64,000 nt of DNA from Gandjariella thermophila (GTDB taxonomy: Bacteria > Actinomycetota > Actinomycetes > Mycobacteriales > Pseudonocardiaceae): NCBI RefSeq assembly GCF_005405885.1, contig NZ_BJFL01000020.1, positions 16,906-80,905 of the forward strand, in the 5' to 3' direction. The stretch's first letter is position 1, and every line of letters begins with the position of its first letter. A program made the translations under genes and the position numbers. Under the pieces are notes generated by a model, which was given only the letters and a program-made list of their open reading frames with translations, searched no databases and was not told where the DNA came from. Below, one piece after another: positions 17,908 through 25,913 of this stretch.

Positions 17908-18120
17908 CTAGGTCGACCGGCCGAAGGCCCCGCTCGGCTGGGCCCACGAGCACGGCGGGCAGTATTCCAACCGCTGGTCGGACCAGTTCGGAGCTCCCTG
18001 GGCGGGTCGTTGCTGTTCCGGCGCGGCTCGCCGGAACAGCGTCAGGACGACGATCAACGCGGCCAGCTCCGTCGGGTCAGGATTCCCGCTCCTTACGCGG
18101 ACCAGCGGCTCGGTTCTCAT
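17908..18120 (-). CDS. accE: Acyl-CoA carboxylase epsilon subunit
   Basis: A 70-residue protein opening with the epsilon-subunit signature PLVRVRSGNPDPTELAALIV and a basic linker ending in a short tail. In actinomycetes such peptides bind and stabilise the alpha/beta carboxylase. It starts 9 bp after the stop of the beta subunit, so the two are co-transcribed. An overlapping rightward frame starting at GTG 17857 has a good ribosome site but no protein-like composition. Confidence 0.8.
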   Translation of the reverse strand: MRTEPLVRVRSGNPDPTELAALIVVLTLFRRAAPEQQRPAQGAPNWSDQRLEYCPPCSWAQPSGAFGRST

Positions 18121-18129
18121 ACGCCCTCA

Positions 18130-19695
18130 TTACATAGGTGGGTTGCCGTGCTTGCGCGACGGCAGGTCGGCATGTTTCCTCCGCAGCACCGACAGCGAAC
18201 GTATGAGCACGCTACGCGTGTCCACCGGGTCGATGACGTCGTCCACAAGTCCGCGTTCCGCCGCGTAGTACGGATGCATCAGCTCCGTGCGGTACTCCTT
18301 GACCATGCGGCGCCGCATAGCCTCCGGATCGTCAGCCGACGCGATCTGCTTCCGGAAGATCACGTTAGCCGCGCCTTCGGCGCCCATCACCGCGATCTCG
18401 TTGGTCGGCCACGCGAAGCACAGGTCGGCTCCGATGGACTGCGAATCCATCACGATATAGGCGCCGCCATACGCCTTGCGCAGCACGACGGAGATCCGGG
18501 GCACGGTGGCGTCGCAGTAGGCATACAGTAGTTTGGCTCCGTGCCGGATGATGCCGCCGTGTTCCTGTGCGACACCGGGCAGGAAGCCCGGCACGTCCAG
18601 TAACGTGACCAGGGGGATGTTGAACGCGTCGCAGAGCCGCACGAACCGGGAGGCCTTCTCGCTCGCGGCGATGTCCAGCACACCGGCGAGCACGGCAGGC
18701 TGGTTGGCCACGAAACCCACCACCTCGCCGGCCAGTCGACCCAGGGTGCAGATGATGTTGGTAGCCCAGCGTTCGTGGACCTCCAGGTGCTCGCCGTCGT
18801 CAACGATCTCCTCGATCACCCGGCGCATGTCGTAGGCCCGACGGGTGTCGGCGGGCACGATGTCCAGCAGTAGCTTGCCGGGCCGGTCGACCGGGTCATC
18901 CGAGGGTTGCCGAGGCGGCAACTCGCGGTTGTTGGACGGAAGCAGCGACAGCAGGTAGCGGACGTCCTCCAGGCAGGCCCGCTCGTCGTCGTACACGAAG
19001 TGCGTGACCCCGGATTCCTCACCATGAACGTCCGCACCGCCGAGGGCGTCGTGGTCGACCTGTTCGCCGGTGACCACCCGGACCACGTCCGGTCCGGTGA
19101 TGAACATTTGTGCGGTGTCACGCACCATGAACACGAAGTCGGTCAAGGCTGGCGAATAAGCCGCACCTCCGGCGCACGGCCCGAGGATTACCGATATTTG
19201 CGGGATGACCCCGGACGCCTTCACGTGCCGCTGGAAAATCCCACCATAACCGGCCAGTGCCGTGACACCCTCCTGGATCCGGGCGCCCGCGCCATCGTTC
19301 AGGCCGACCAGGGGGGCACCTGCCTTGATCGCCATGTCCATGATCTTGTGAATCTTGGCGGCGTGCGCCTCGCCAAGCGAACCGCCGAAGATACGGAAAT
19401 CATGTGCGTAGACGAAGATCGGCTTGCCGTGAACCGTGCCCCACCCGGTGACCACGCCGTCGGTGTGCGGGCGCACCTCGTCGAGCCCGAATCCCGTCGC
19501 ACGGTGTCGGCGTAGTGGCTCGACCTCCTGGAAGGAGCCCTCATCAAGTAGGAGCGCGATGCGTTCTCGAACCGTCAGCTTTCCCTTGGCATGCTGCCTT
19601 TCGGTTGCTGAGTGGTCGCCTTGGGCAAGCGCGGTCCGAAGGGCGTGCAATTCGGCGACCTTTGCCCTGACCGCGCCATTCTCTCCGAGATCCAC
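18130..19695 (-). CDS. accB: Acyl-CoA carboxylase beta (carboxyltransferase) subunit
   Basis: A 521-residue crotonase-fold carboxyltransferase of the PccB/AccD type (GKLTVRERIALLLDEGSF, GGSLGEAHAAKIHKIMD, GPCAGGAAYSPALTDFVFMV, MGAEGAANVIFRKQI). It transfers carboxyl from biotin on the alpha subunit, encoded elsewhere, to acetyl- or propionyl-CoA, giving malonyl- or methylmalonyl-CoA. GTG at 19695 follows AGGAG at 6 nt. The neighbouring epsilon gene and polyketide cluster suggest a role in extender supply, though housekeeping use is equally possible. Symbols accB, accD and pccB are all used for this family. Confidence 0.9.
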   Translation of the reverse strand: MDLGENGAVRAKVAELHALRTALAQGDHSATERQHAKGKLTVRERIALLLDEGSFQEVEPLRRHRATGFGLDEVRPHTDGVVTGWGTVHGKPIFVYAHDFRIFGGSLGEAHAAKIHKIMDMAIKAGAPLVGLNDGAGARIQEGVTALAGYGGIFQRHVKASGVIPQISVILGPCAGGAAYSPALTDFVFMVRDTAQMFITGPDVVRVVTGEQVDHDALGGADVHGEESGVTHFVYDDERACLEDVRYLLSLLPSNNRELPPRQPSDDPVDRPGKLLLDIVPADTRRAYDMRRVIEEIVDDGEHLEVHERWATNIICTLGRLAGEVVGFVANQPAVLAGVLDIAASEKASRFVRLCDAFNIPLVTLLDVPGFLPGVAQEHGGIIRHGAKLLYAYCDATVPRISVVLRKAYGGAYIVMDSQSIGADLCFAWPTNEIAVMGAEGAANVIFRKQIASADDPEAMRRRMVKEYRTELMHPYYAAERGLVDDVIDPVDTRSVLIRSLSVLRRKHADLPSRKHGNPPM

Positions 19696-19980
19696 GATCG
19701 GCTCCTGTCCCTTACCACAATGTCGGATCGAGTGTCCCACCCTGCGCTAGAATTTCGGTGCAAGACGGCACAAGACACCATTGATATCGACGTATCAGCA
19801 TTACCCGAGGTGGCCAGGCCGTCATGCCCGCGCCCCTGCCCAAGGCCTGAGCGCGGATCGCCCGGCTTGGTAACCGCGCCGCGGGTTATGGCGCCCCGGC
19901 AGGTCACGCACACCTGACCTCCGCGCGAGCGGAACCGAAGGGTGCCGCTGACCGCGTCTGCGGGAGTATCGTCGGCGTTT

Positions 19981-20379
19981 GTGCCGCAATTTCGGATCAG
20001 CGAGGCCGCCGAGCTGCTGGGGTTCAGCGACGACACCGTGCGCCGCTGGGCGGACCAGGGCCGGCTCACGGTGCACCGCGGTGAGGGCGGCCGGCTCACC
20101 GTGGACGGGCGGGAGCTGGCCGAACTCGCCCAGCAGCTCGCCGACGCCCCGCCGCCCGGGACCGCGATCCGGACCTCGGCCCGCAACCGGCTGCGCGGCA
20201 TCGTCACGCGGGTCACCAAGGACGGGGTCATGGCCCAGGTGGAGATGCAGGCGGGGCCGTTCCGGCTGGTGTCGCTGATGAGCCGGGAGGCGGCGGACGA
20301 ACTCGGGCTGGAGGTGGGCGTCGTCGCCGTCGCGGCGATCAAGTCTACGCAGATCACCGTGGAAATCCCGGAGGCATGA
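19981..20379 (+). CDS. MerR-type HTH plus TOBE molybdate-binding regulator
   Basis: A 132-residue protein with an N-terminal helix-turn-helix (FRISEAAELLGFSDDTVRRW) and a C-terminal TOBE/Mop domain (SARNRLRGIVTRVTKDGVMA, then VVAVAAIKSTQITVEI) that binds molybdate or tungstate. GTG at 19981 matches homologues that begin MPQFRI; no clear ribosome site is seen, so it may be leaderless. It directly precedes modABC, separated by 1 bp, and probably senses molybdate to control the transporter. Confidence 0.88.
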   Translation: MPQFRISEAAELLGFSDDTVRRWADQGRLTVHRGEGGRLTVDGRELAELAQQLADAPPPGTAIRTSARNRLRGIVTRVTKDGVMAQVEMQAGPFRLVSLMSREAADELGLEVGVVAVAAIKSTQITVEIPEA

Positions 20380-20380
20380 C

Positions 20381-21163
20381 GTGAGCAGAACGTGGCGCCC
20401 GCTGGCCGCCCTCGCCGCCGCCGTCCTGGCGCTCGCCGGCTGTGGCGGTGGCCCGGCCGGGCCGTCGAACTCGGGAAGCGGGGCGGTGACCGGGGACGTG
20501 ACGGTGTTCGCCGCCGCGTCGCTGACCGAGTCGTTCACCGAGCTGGGCAGGCGGTTCGAGGCGGCGCATCCCGGTACGTCGGTGAAGTTCAACTTCGGCG
20601 GCAGCTCCGCGCTGGCCCAGCAGATCAACAATGGCGCCCCGGCCGACGTGTTCGCCTCGGCGAGCCCGACGAACATGAAGCAGGTCCGCGACGCCGGGGG
20701 GGTCGGCGGCCAGCCGGTCACATTCGCGCGCAACACCCTGCAGATCGCGGTGGCCAGGGGCGACCCGAAGCACATCGCCTCGCTGGCCGACCTGACCAGG
20801 CCGGACGTGCGGCTCGCGCTGTGCGCCGAGCAGGTGCCCTGCGGGGCCGCGGCGAAGCAGGCGTTCCAGGCGGCGAACGTGACGCCGAAGCCGGTGACGC
20901 TGGAGCAGGACGTCAAGGCCACGCTGACCAAGGTGCAGCTCGGCGAGGTGGACGCCGCGCTGGTCTACCGCACCGATGTCGCCGCGACGAAGGGCAAGGT
21001 CGACGGCGTCGACTTCGCGGAGGCGGCGAAGGCGGTCAACGACTACCCGATCGCCACGCTGGCCAGGGCGCCGCACGCCGCGGCCGCGCGGGCGTTCGTG
21101 GACTACGTCCTGTCGCCGCAGGGGCGCGAGGTGCTCGGCAGGGCGGGTTTCGGCGCGCCGTGA
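20381..21163 (+). CDS. modA: Molybdate ABC transporter substrate-binding lipoprotein
   Basis: A 260-residue lipoprotein with a signal peptide ending in LALAGC (Cys21 lipobox) and the ModA pattern VTVFAAASLTESFTELGRRF, FNFGGSSALAQQINNGAPAD, DAALVYRTDV. It captures molybdate outside the membrane and delivers it to ModB. It is the first gene of modABC, joined to modB by a GTGA overlap. Confidence 0.95.
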   Translation: MSRTWRPLAALAAAVLALAGCGGGPAGPSNSGSGAVTGDVTVFAAASLTESFTELGRRFEAAHPGTSVKFNFGGSSALAQQINNGAPADVFASASPTNMKQVRDAGGVGGQPVTFARNTLQIAVARGDPKHIASLADLTRPDVRLALCAEQVPCGAAAKQAFQAANVTPKPVTLEQDVKATLTKVQLGEVDAALVYRTDVAATKGKVDGVDFAEAAKAVNDYPIATLARAPHAAAARAFVDYVLSPQGREVLGRAGFGAP

Positions 21164-21978
21164 ACACGGCCGCCCGCACCCGTACCGCCCGAGCGCGGGC
21201 GGGGGTTCCGGTGGTGCTCGCCGCGCCCGCCGTGCTCGGCCTCGCCTTCCTGGTGCTGCCGCTGGTCGGCCTGCTCGTCCGGGCGCCGTGGGCGACGCTG
21301 CCGCAGCGGCTGGTCGCCCCCGGGGTGGGCCAGGCGCTGCGGCTGTCGCTGGTGTGCGCGACCTCGGCCACCGCGATCTCGCTGCTGCTCGGCGTGCCAC
21401 TGGCGTGGCTGCTGGCGCGCACGGCGCTGCCCGGCCGGCGCGTGGTCCGCGCGCTGGTCACCGTGCCGCTGGTGCTGCCGCCCGTGGTCGGCGGGGTGGC
21501 GCTGCTGCTCGCGTTCGGCCGGCGCGGCGTGATCGGCCAGTACCTGGACGCCGCCTTCGGTGTCTCGCTGCCGTTCACCACCGCCGGCGTGGTGGTCGCC
21601 GAGGCGTTCGTCGCGATGCCGTTCCTGGTGATCGCCGTCGAGGGGGCGCTGCGCGGCGCGGATCCCCGCTACGAGGAGGCGGCGGCCACCCTCGGCGCGT
21701 CCCGGTGGCTGACCTTCCGGCGGGTCACCCTGCCGGCGGTGGCGCCCGGGATCGCCGCGGGCACGGTGCTGTGCTGGGCCCGCGCCCTCGGCGAGTTCGG
21801 CGCCACGATCACCTTCGCCGGCAACTTCCCGGGCACCACGCAGACCATGCCGCTCGCGGTCTACCTGGCGCTGGAGACCGACCCGGACAGCGCGGCGGTG
21901 CTCAGCCTGATGCTGCTCACCGTGTCCGTGGTGATCCTGGTCAGCCTGCGGGAACGGTGGATCGGAGCCAGCGCATGA
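21160..21978 (+). CDS. modB: Molybdate ABC transporter permease
   Basis: A 272-residue inner-membrane protein with about six hydrophobic segments and the permease EAA loop (YEEAAATLGASRWLTFRRVT). It forms the molybdate channel with ModA and ModC. GTG at 21160 overlaps the modA stop and its own stop overlaps modC by ATGA. Confidence 0.95.
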   Translation: MNTAARTRTARARAGVPVVLAAPAVLGLAFLVLPLVGLLVRAPWATLPQRLVAPGVGQALRLSLVCATSATAISLLLGVPLAWLLARTALPGRRVVRALVTVPLVLPPVVGGVALLLAFGRRGVIGQYLDAAFGVSLPFTTAGVVVAEAFVAMPFLVIAVEGALRGADPRYEEAAATLGASRWLTFRRVTLPAVAPGIAAGTVLCWARALGEFGATITFAGNFPGTTQTMPLAVYLALETDPDSAAVLSLMLLTVSVVILVSLRERWIGASA

Positions 21979-23078
21979 CCAGCACCGCGCCCGCCGGGGC
22001 AGGCATCCGGCAGGGAAACGCGATGAGCCTGCACGCCGACCTGGACGTGCGGCGCGGCGCCAGGTTCCGGCTGCGGACCCGGTTCGACCTCGAACCGGGC
22101 CGCACGCTCGCGCTGCTCGGCCCGAACGGCGCGGGCAAGAGCACCGCCCTGCGCGCTTTGGCCGGGCTGCAACCGCTGGCCGCCGGCCGCATCCGGCTCG
22201 GCGACCGGGTGCTCGACGCCCCCGAGGACCGCACGTTCGTCCGGCCCGAGCACCGGTCGGTCGGCGTGGTGTTCCAGGACTACCTGCTGTTCGGCCACCT
22301 GTCCGTGCTGGACAACGTGGCCTTCGGGCTGCGCGCCCGGGGCGTGCCGCGCCGGACCGCCCAGCGGAGGGCGCGGGACTGGTTGCGCCGGGTCGGCCTG
22401 GCCGACCACGACCGCCGCCGGCCGCGGTCGCTGTCCGGTGGCCAGGCCCAGCGGGTGGCCCTGGCCCGCGCGCTGGCCACCGAGCCCGCGCTGCTGCTGC
22501 TGGACGAGCCGCTCGCCGCGCTGGACGCCGGCACCCGCGTCCACATCCGCTCCGAACTGCGCCGCCACCTCGGGGACTATCCCGGGGCTTGCGTACTGGT
22601 CACCCACGATCCGCTGGACGCCATGGTGCTGGCCGACGAGTTGCTGGTCGTGGAGAACGGCGAGGTGGTGCAGCAGGGCCGGCCCGCGGACATCGCCCGG
22701 CACCCGCGCACCGACTACGTGGCCACCCTCGTCGGGCTCAACGTCTACCGGGGCCGGGCCGAGGGCACCCTGGTCGACCTTGTCGGCGGCGGCACGCTGA
22801 CGACCGCCGAGCCGGCGCACGGCGAGGTGTTCGTCGCCTTCCCGCCCACAGCGGTCAGCCTGCACGCCGGCCGGCCGGACGGCAGCCCGCGGAACACCTG
22901 GCCGGTGACCGTGGCCGGGGTCGAGCAGCACGCGCACACCGTCCGAGTCCGGCTGGCCGGCACGCCCGACGTACTCGCCGACGTCACCCCGGCCGCGGTC
23001 GCCGAACTCGACCTCACCGAGGGCAACGCGCTGTGGGCGGCGGTGAAGGCCACCGAAACCCACACGTATCCGGCCTAG
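21975..23078 (+). CDS. modC: Molybdate ABC transporter ATP-binding protein
   Basis: A 367-residue ATPase with Walker A GPNGAGKST, signature LSGGQAQRVALARAL, Walker B LLLLDEPLAALD and a C-terminal TOBE regulatory domain after about residue 250. It powers ModB. ATG at 21975 overlaps modB; a second ATG lies at residue 17 (MSLHADLDV), so the first residues may not be translated. Confidence 0.95.
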   Translation: MTSTAPAGAGIRQGNAMSLHADLDVRRGARFRLRTRFDLEPGRTLALLGPNGAGKSTALRALAGLQPLAAGRIRLGDRVLDAPEDRTFVRPEHRSVGVVFQDYLLFGHLSVLDNVAFGLRARGVPRRTAQRRARDWLRRVGLADHDRRRPRSLSGGQAQRVALARALATEPALLLLDEPLAALDAGTRVHIRSELRRHLGDYPGACVLVTHDPLDAMVLADELLVVENGEVVQQGRPADIARHPRTDYVATLVGLNVYRGRAEGTLVDLVGGGTLTTAEPAHGEVFVAFPPTAVSLHAGRPDGSPRNTWPVTVAGVEQHAHTVRVRLAGTPDVLADVTPAAVAELDLTEGNALWAAVKATETHTYPA

Positions 23079-23086
23079 GACCGGGC

Positions 23087-23842
23087 TCAGGACCGCGGCC
23101 GGCCGGCGAACCTGAGCACCTCCACCGCTCGGCTCTGGTCGGTGACGACCGCACGGGCGACGTCGGTGAGCAGCAGGTTGTGCGCCCGCGCGTAGTCACG
23201 GAGCCGACGGAACGCCTCCTCGACGCTGATGTGGTTGGTGCCGGACAGCGCGCCCTTGGCCTGCTCGATGATCACTCGGCTGTTCAGCGCGCCCTGCAGT
23301 TGCTCGACCAGCATCTCGGTGCGAGCGATGGCCCGCTGCTGCACGATGGCGATCGTCGCGCTGTCCGCGAGTGCCTGGGCGAGCATCAGGTCGTCCGCGG
23401 GTAGCGGCGCGGTCTCGACGCGGAAGATGTTCAGCCCCCCGATGACCTGGTCCCGCAGCCGCATGGGCAGCGCGTGCACGGTGTTGAACCCCTGGTGCGC
23501 GGCCTCCCGGACAAACCCCGGCCACCGGTCGGCCCACCGGGACAGACCCACCGCGGTGACCGGCTCACCGCGGTGGAAGCACTCCACGCACGGGCCGTGC
23601 TGGTCGTTCTCCAGCTGGAACAGCTCGACCAACCGGGCCTGCTCGTTGGAGGAGGCGAGCAGCCGCAGGCTGCCATGCCCGTCGGTGAGCAGCATGCCGG
23701 CCGCCGACGCGTCGAGCAGGTTCACGCAGTGCCGCGCCACCCGGTGCAGCAGGTCCAGAACGTCGAAGTCGGCGACCATGGTGTCGGCGATGTCCACGAA
23801 AGCGGCCGCCAGCACCGCCTCCCGAGTCGCGCGGGTCGTCAT
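23087..23842 (-). CDS. GAF-ANTAR domain regulator
   Basis: A 251-residue protein with an N-terminal GAF sensor domain (about 25-165: LDASAAGMLLTDGHGSLRLL) and a C-terminal ANTAR RNA-binding domain (about 180-235: LQGALNSRVIIEQAKGALSG, then AFRRLRDYARAHN). ANTAR proteins bind paired hairpins in mRNA to prevent termination. It is convergent with modC (8 bp apart) and lies downstream of a second, differently diverged GAF-ANTAR gene, 45 bp away. The signal sensed is unknown. Confidence 0.9.
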   Translation of the reverse strand: MTTRATREAVLAAAFVDIADTMVADFDVLDLLHRVARHCVNLLDASAAGMLLTDGHGSLRLLASSNEQARLVELFQLENDQHGPCVECFHRGEPVTAVGLSRWADRWPGFVREAAHQGFNTVHALPMRLRDQVIGGLNIFRVETAPLPADDLMLAQALADSATIAIVQQRAIARTEMLVEQLQGALNSRVIIEQAKGALSGTNHISVEEAFRRLRDYARAHNLLLTDVARAVVTDQSRAVEVLRFAGRPRS

Positions 23843-23887
23843 GGTTCCTCCCCTGCGATCGCGTACCTGCTCGACGCCGACACGGCG

Positions 23888-24616
23888 TCACTCCTGTTCC
23901 TCGCCGAGGTCCAGCCGCCCGGCCATCACGTCCTCGGCCACCTCGTCCACCCGGCGGGCGTGGCGGAAGGCGTAGCCGCGCAGCCGGGCCAGGGCCTCCC
24001 CCGTGTCGATCTTCAGCCGCGCCGCCAGCGCGCCGGTCGCCTGGTGGACCACCGCGTGGTTGCGCCAGGACAGGTCGAACAGGTCGGCACCGTCACCGGG
24101 GCCACCCTCCGTGGTGAGCTGCGCCTGGTAGTTCAGCAGGGCCAGGGTCACCGCGTCGGCCACCGCCAGCGCCTCGGCCTCCGCCTCCAGCGCGCCCGGA
24201 TTGGCGCGGTAGCAGTCCAGCACGCCGATTCCGCTGATACCCACTTGCAGTGGGAACGCGAACAGCGCGCCGACCCCGAGAGCCTGCGCGGCCCTGGTGA
24301 ACATCGGCCACCGCCCGCTCGGATCGGCCGCGCCCAGATCCGAAACCAGCACCGGGCGCGCGTCGCTGAACGCGGACACGCACGGGCCCTCGCCGAGGTC
24401 GAACTGCAGCTGCTCGATCCGGGCCCCGACCGCGTCGCTCGCGCCCAGCATTGCCCGCCCTTCCTGATCTCGCGTGACCAGCGTCACGCCGACTCCGTCG
24501 ACCGGAAGTACCTCGAGGCACACTCCGCACAGCCGGGCCGGCAACTCCGCGGGCTCCGAGAGCTCGACCGTGATCGCCGCCAACGCCCGTGCCAGCCGAA
24601 AGCGATCCCCAGCCAT
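23888..24616 (-). CDS. GAF-ANTAR domain regulator
   Basis: A 242-residue protein with a GAF domain (about 20-160: VDGVGVTLVTRDQEGRAMLG, EGPCVSAFSDARPVLVSDL) and a C-terminal ANTAR domain (AVVHQATGALAARLKIDTGE, ALARLRGYAFRHARRVDEV). ATG at 24616 is taken because homologues begin shortly before the GAF domain. Tandem arrangement with the next GAF-ANTAR gene suggests a shared transcript. An inverted repeat lies about 80 bp upstream. Confidence 0.85.
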   Translation of the reverse strand: MAGDRFRLARALAAITVELSEPAELPARLCGVCLEVLPVDGVGVTLVTRDQEGRAMLGASDAVGARIEQLQFDLGEGPCVSAFSDARPVLVSDLGAADPSGRWPMFTRAAQALGVGALFAFPLQVGISGIGVLDCYRANPGALEAEAEALAVADAVTLALLNYQAQLTTEGGPGDGADLFDLSWRNHAVVHQATGALAARLKIDTGEALARLRGYAFRHARRVDEVAEDVMAGRLDLGEEQE

Positions 24617-24695
24617 GCCGCATGCACCACCGGCTCCGCTAGACCTTGGGTGCCAGCCGGCGCGCCACAGGGGTCCGGATGAACGCTTCCGACCG

Positions 24696-24718
24696 TGTGT
24701 ACACCTCCCATGTACACA
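24696..24718. promoter_or_regulatory. Inverted repeat TGTGTACA-N7-TGTACACA
   Basis: Two perfect 8-bp complementary arms separated by 7 bp, centred 91 bp upstream of the GAF-ANTAR start and 253 bp before the rightward gene at 24960. The form is that of a dimeric-repressor operator. The rest of the 343-bp divergent gap shows no gene. Confidence 0.5.
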
Positions 24719-24959
24719 TCGGAGGCTAGTCCCAGCGGGCGGAAAGTCACGGGGCGAAAGGCCGTCCACGACCACGACCGAGGTCCCGCCCATTTCGCGA
24801 ATCGAATTCGAGTCTCGCGGCGGCGGACGCATCAGTCGATATTTGCCGCGGTGCCTGTTTGGACCTATTCTGGACACGGCCGTAATCGCATGGCCGGAAA
24901 GCACTTGACGACCAGGTGTTGCTCGGGACCCCGGTGGCACCCACCTAGGGGGAGTGAGC

Positions 24960-25913
24960 ATGGCCTGGCCAGGCATTTCGCTGGCCGCGGCGTTGCTCGC
25001 GGCATCCATGCCCGGTTCCGACAACGCCCCTCGGGGTGCCCGCAAGCAGCCCCCGCCGCGTATCGGCGGTGAGGTGCGGCGGCCGCCGGCCGAGGAACTC
25101 AGCCCGGACGGTCACGGTCGCGGGAGTTCCGTCACCGCGCACGCGGAGGCCACCCGGCGGGCGCTCGCCGACCTCCACGGCCAGATGGTGCAGGAACTCG
25201 ACCGGATCATCGACGACCTCTACGAGGTGGCCCTCAACCTGCATGCGATCGCCGGCAAGACCGACCGCAACGACATCCGCATGCACGCCCAAGCCGCGAT
25301 CGGCCGGGTCAACGAGGTGATCACCGCCATCGGCAGCACCGCGCACGCGCCGGACGTTCCCCGGCGCACCGACCCCACCGAGGACGCTGACGGCGGGTTA
25401 GCGTCGAGCGTTCGGAAACCGGTGGCCCGCAGGACCAACGCGGTACCCGCGCGTCCAAAGGTCGTCTCGCATGCGCGTGAACACCTCGTGAAACCCCTCG
25501 TTCCGCACCGGTGGAAGGCGCCAGGATGGGCGCCGTGGCCGTCGCGCTGGACCATGTGCGCGTCTCGTACCAGCCGCTGCTCAACCTCCACACCGGCGGC
25601 GTCGTCGCCATGGAGGCGACCGTCCGCGTCACCGCCCGCACCGCCGATGACCTTCGCCGCCAGGTGGGGCGGGAGAACCCGCGCGCCAGGGTCGACGTGG
25701 CGCTGGCCGCGACCGCGATCCGCGCCGCCGCCGAGTACCGGACCGCGCTGCCGACCCACGTCAATCTCGCCGCGTCCACTGTGGACCGCCCGGAGGAGCT
25801 GGGCCCGGTGCTCGACGCGGTGCGCGAGGGCGGCCACCGGCCCAGGGACGTGGTGGTGGAGATTGGCGCCCCGTTCGACGGTCTCGCCCGCGCGGACTTC
25901 ATCCACGGGTTGA
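24960..25913 (+). CDS. Hypothetical protein; frame overlaps the next gene
   Basis: ATG at 24960 follows GGGGGAG at 5-nt spacing. About 145 codons up to roughly 25395 have strong GC bias at third positions and encode a hydrophilic protein with an amphipathic helical middle (ADLHGQMVQELDRIIDDLYE, NDIRMHAQAAIGRVNEVITA). The start is hydrophobic (ISLAAALLAASM). Beyond 25395 the frame stays open to 25913 but loses this bias and runs across the EAL-GGDEF gene in another frame. The true end may therefore lie near 25400, where a TAG occurs one base out of frame. No family was recognised. Confidence 0.5.
   Translation: MAWPGISLAAALLAASMPGSDNAPRGARKQPPPRIGGEVRRPPAEELSPDGHGRGSSVTAHAEATRRALADLHGQMVQELDRIIDDLYEVALNLHAIAGKTDRNDIRMHAQAAIGRVNEVITAIGSTAHAPDVPRRTDPTEDADGGLASSVRKPVARRTNAVPARPKVVSHAREHLVKPLVPHRWKAPGWAPWPSRWTMCASRTSRCSTSTPAASSPWRRPSASPPAPPMTFAARWGGRTRAPGSTWRWPRPRSAPPPSTGPRCRPTSISPRPLWTARRSWARCSTRCARAATGPGTWWWRLAPRSTVSPARTSSTG

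Noticed and set aside
17857..18531. Rightward frame from GTG 17857 with a good ribosome site and stop-coupling to the MAB_1171c gene
   Set aside because: It runs antisense through the epsilon and beta carboxylase genes, which have clear family motifs; its own translation is Arg/Pro-rich and shows no protein-like pattern.
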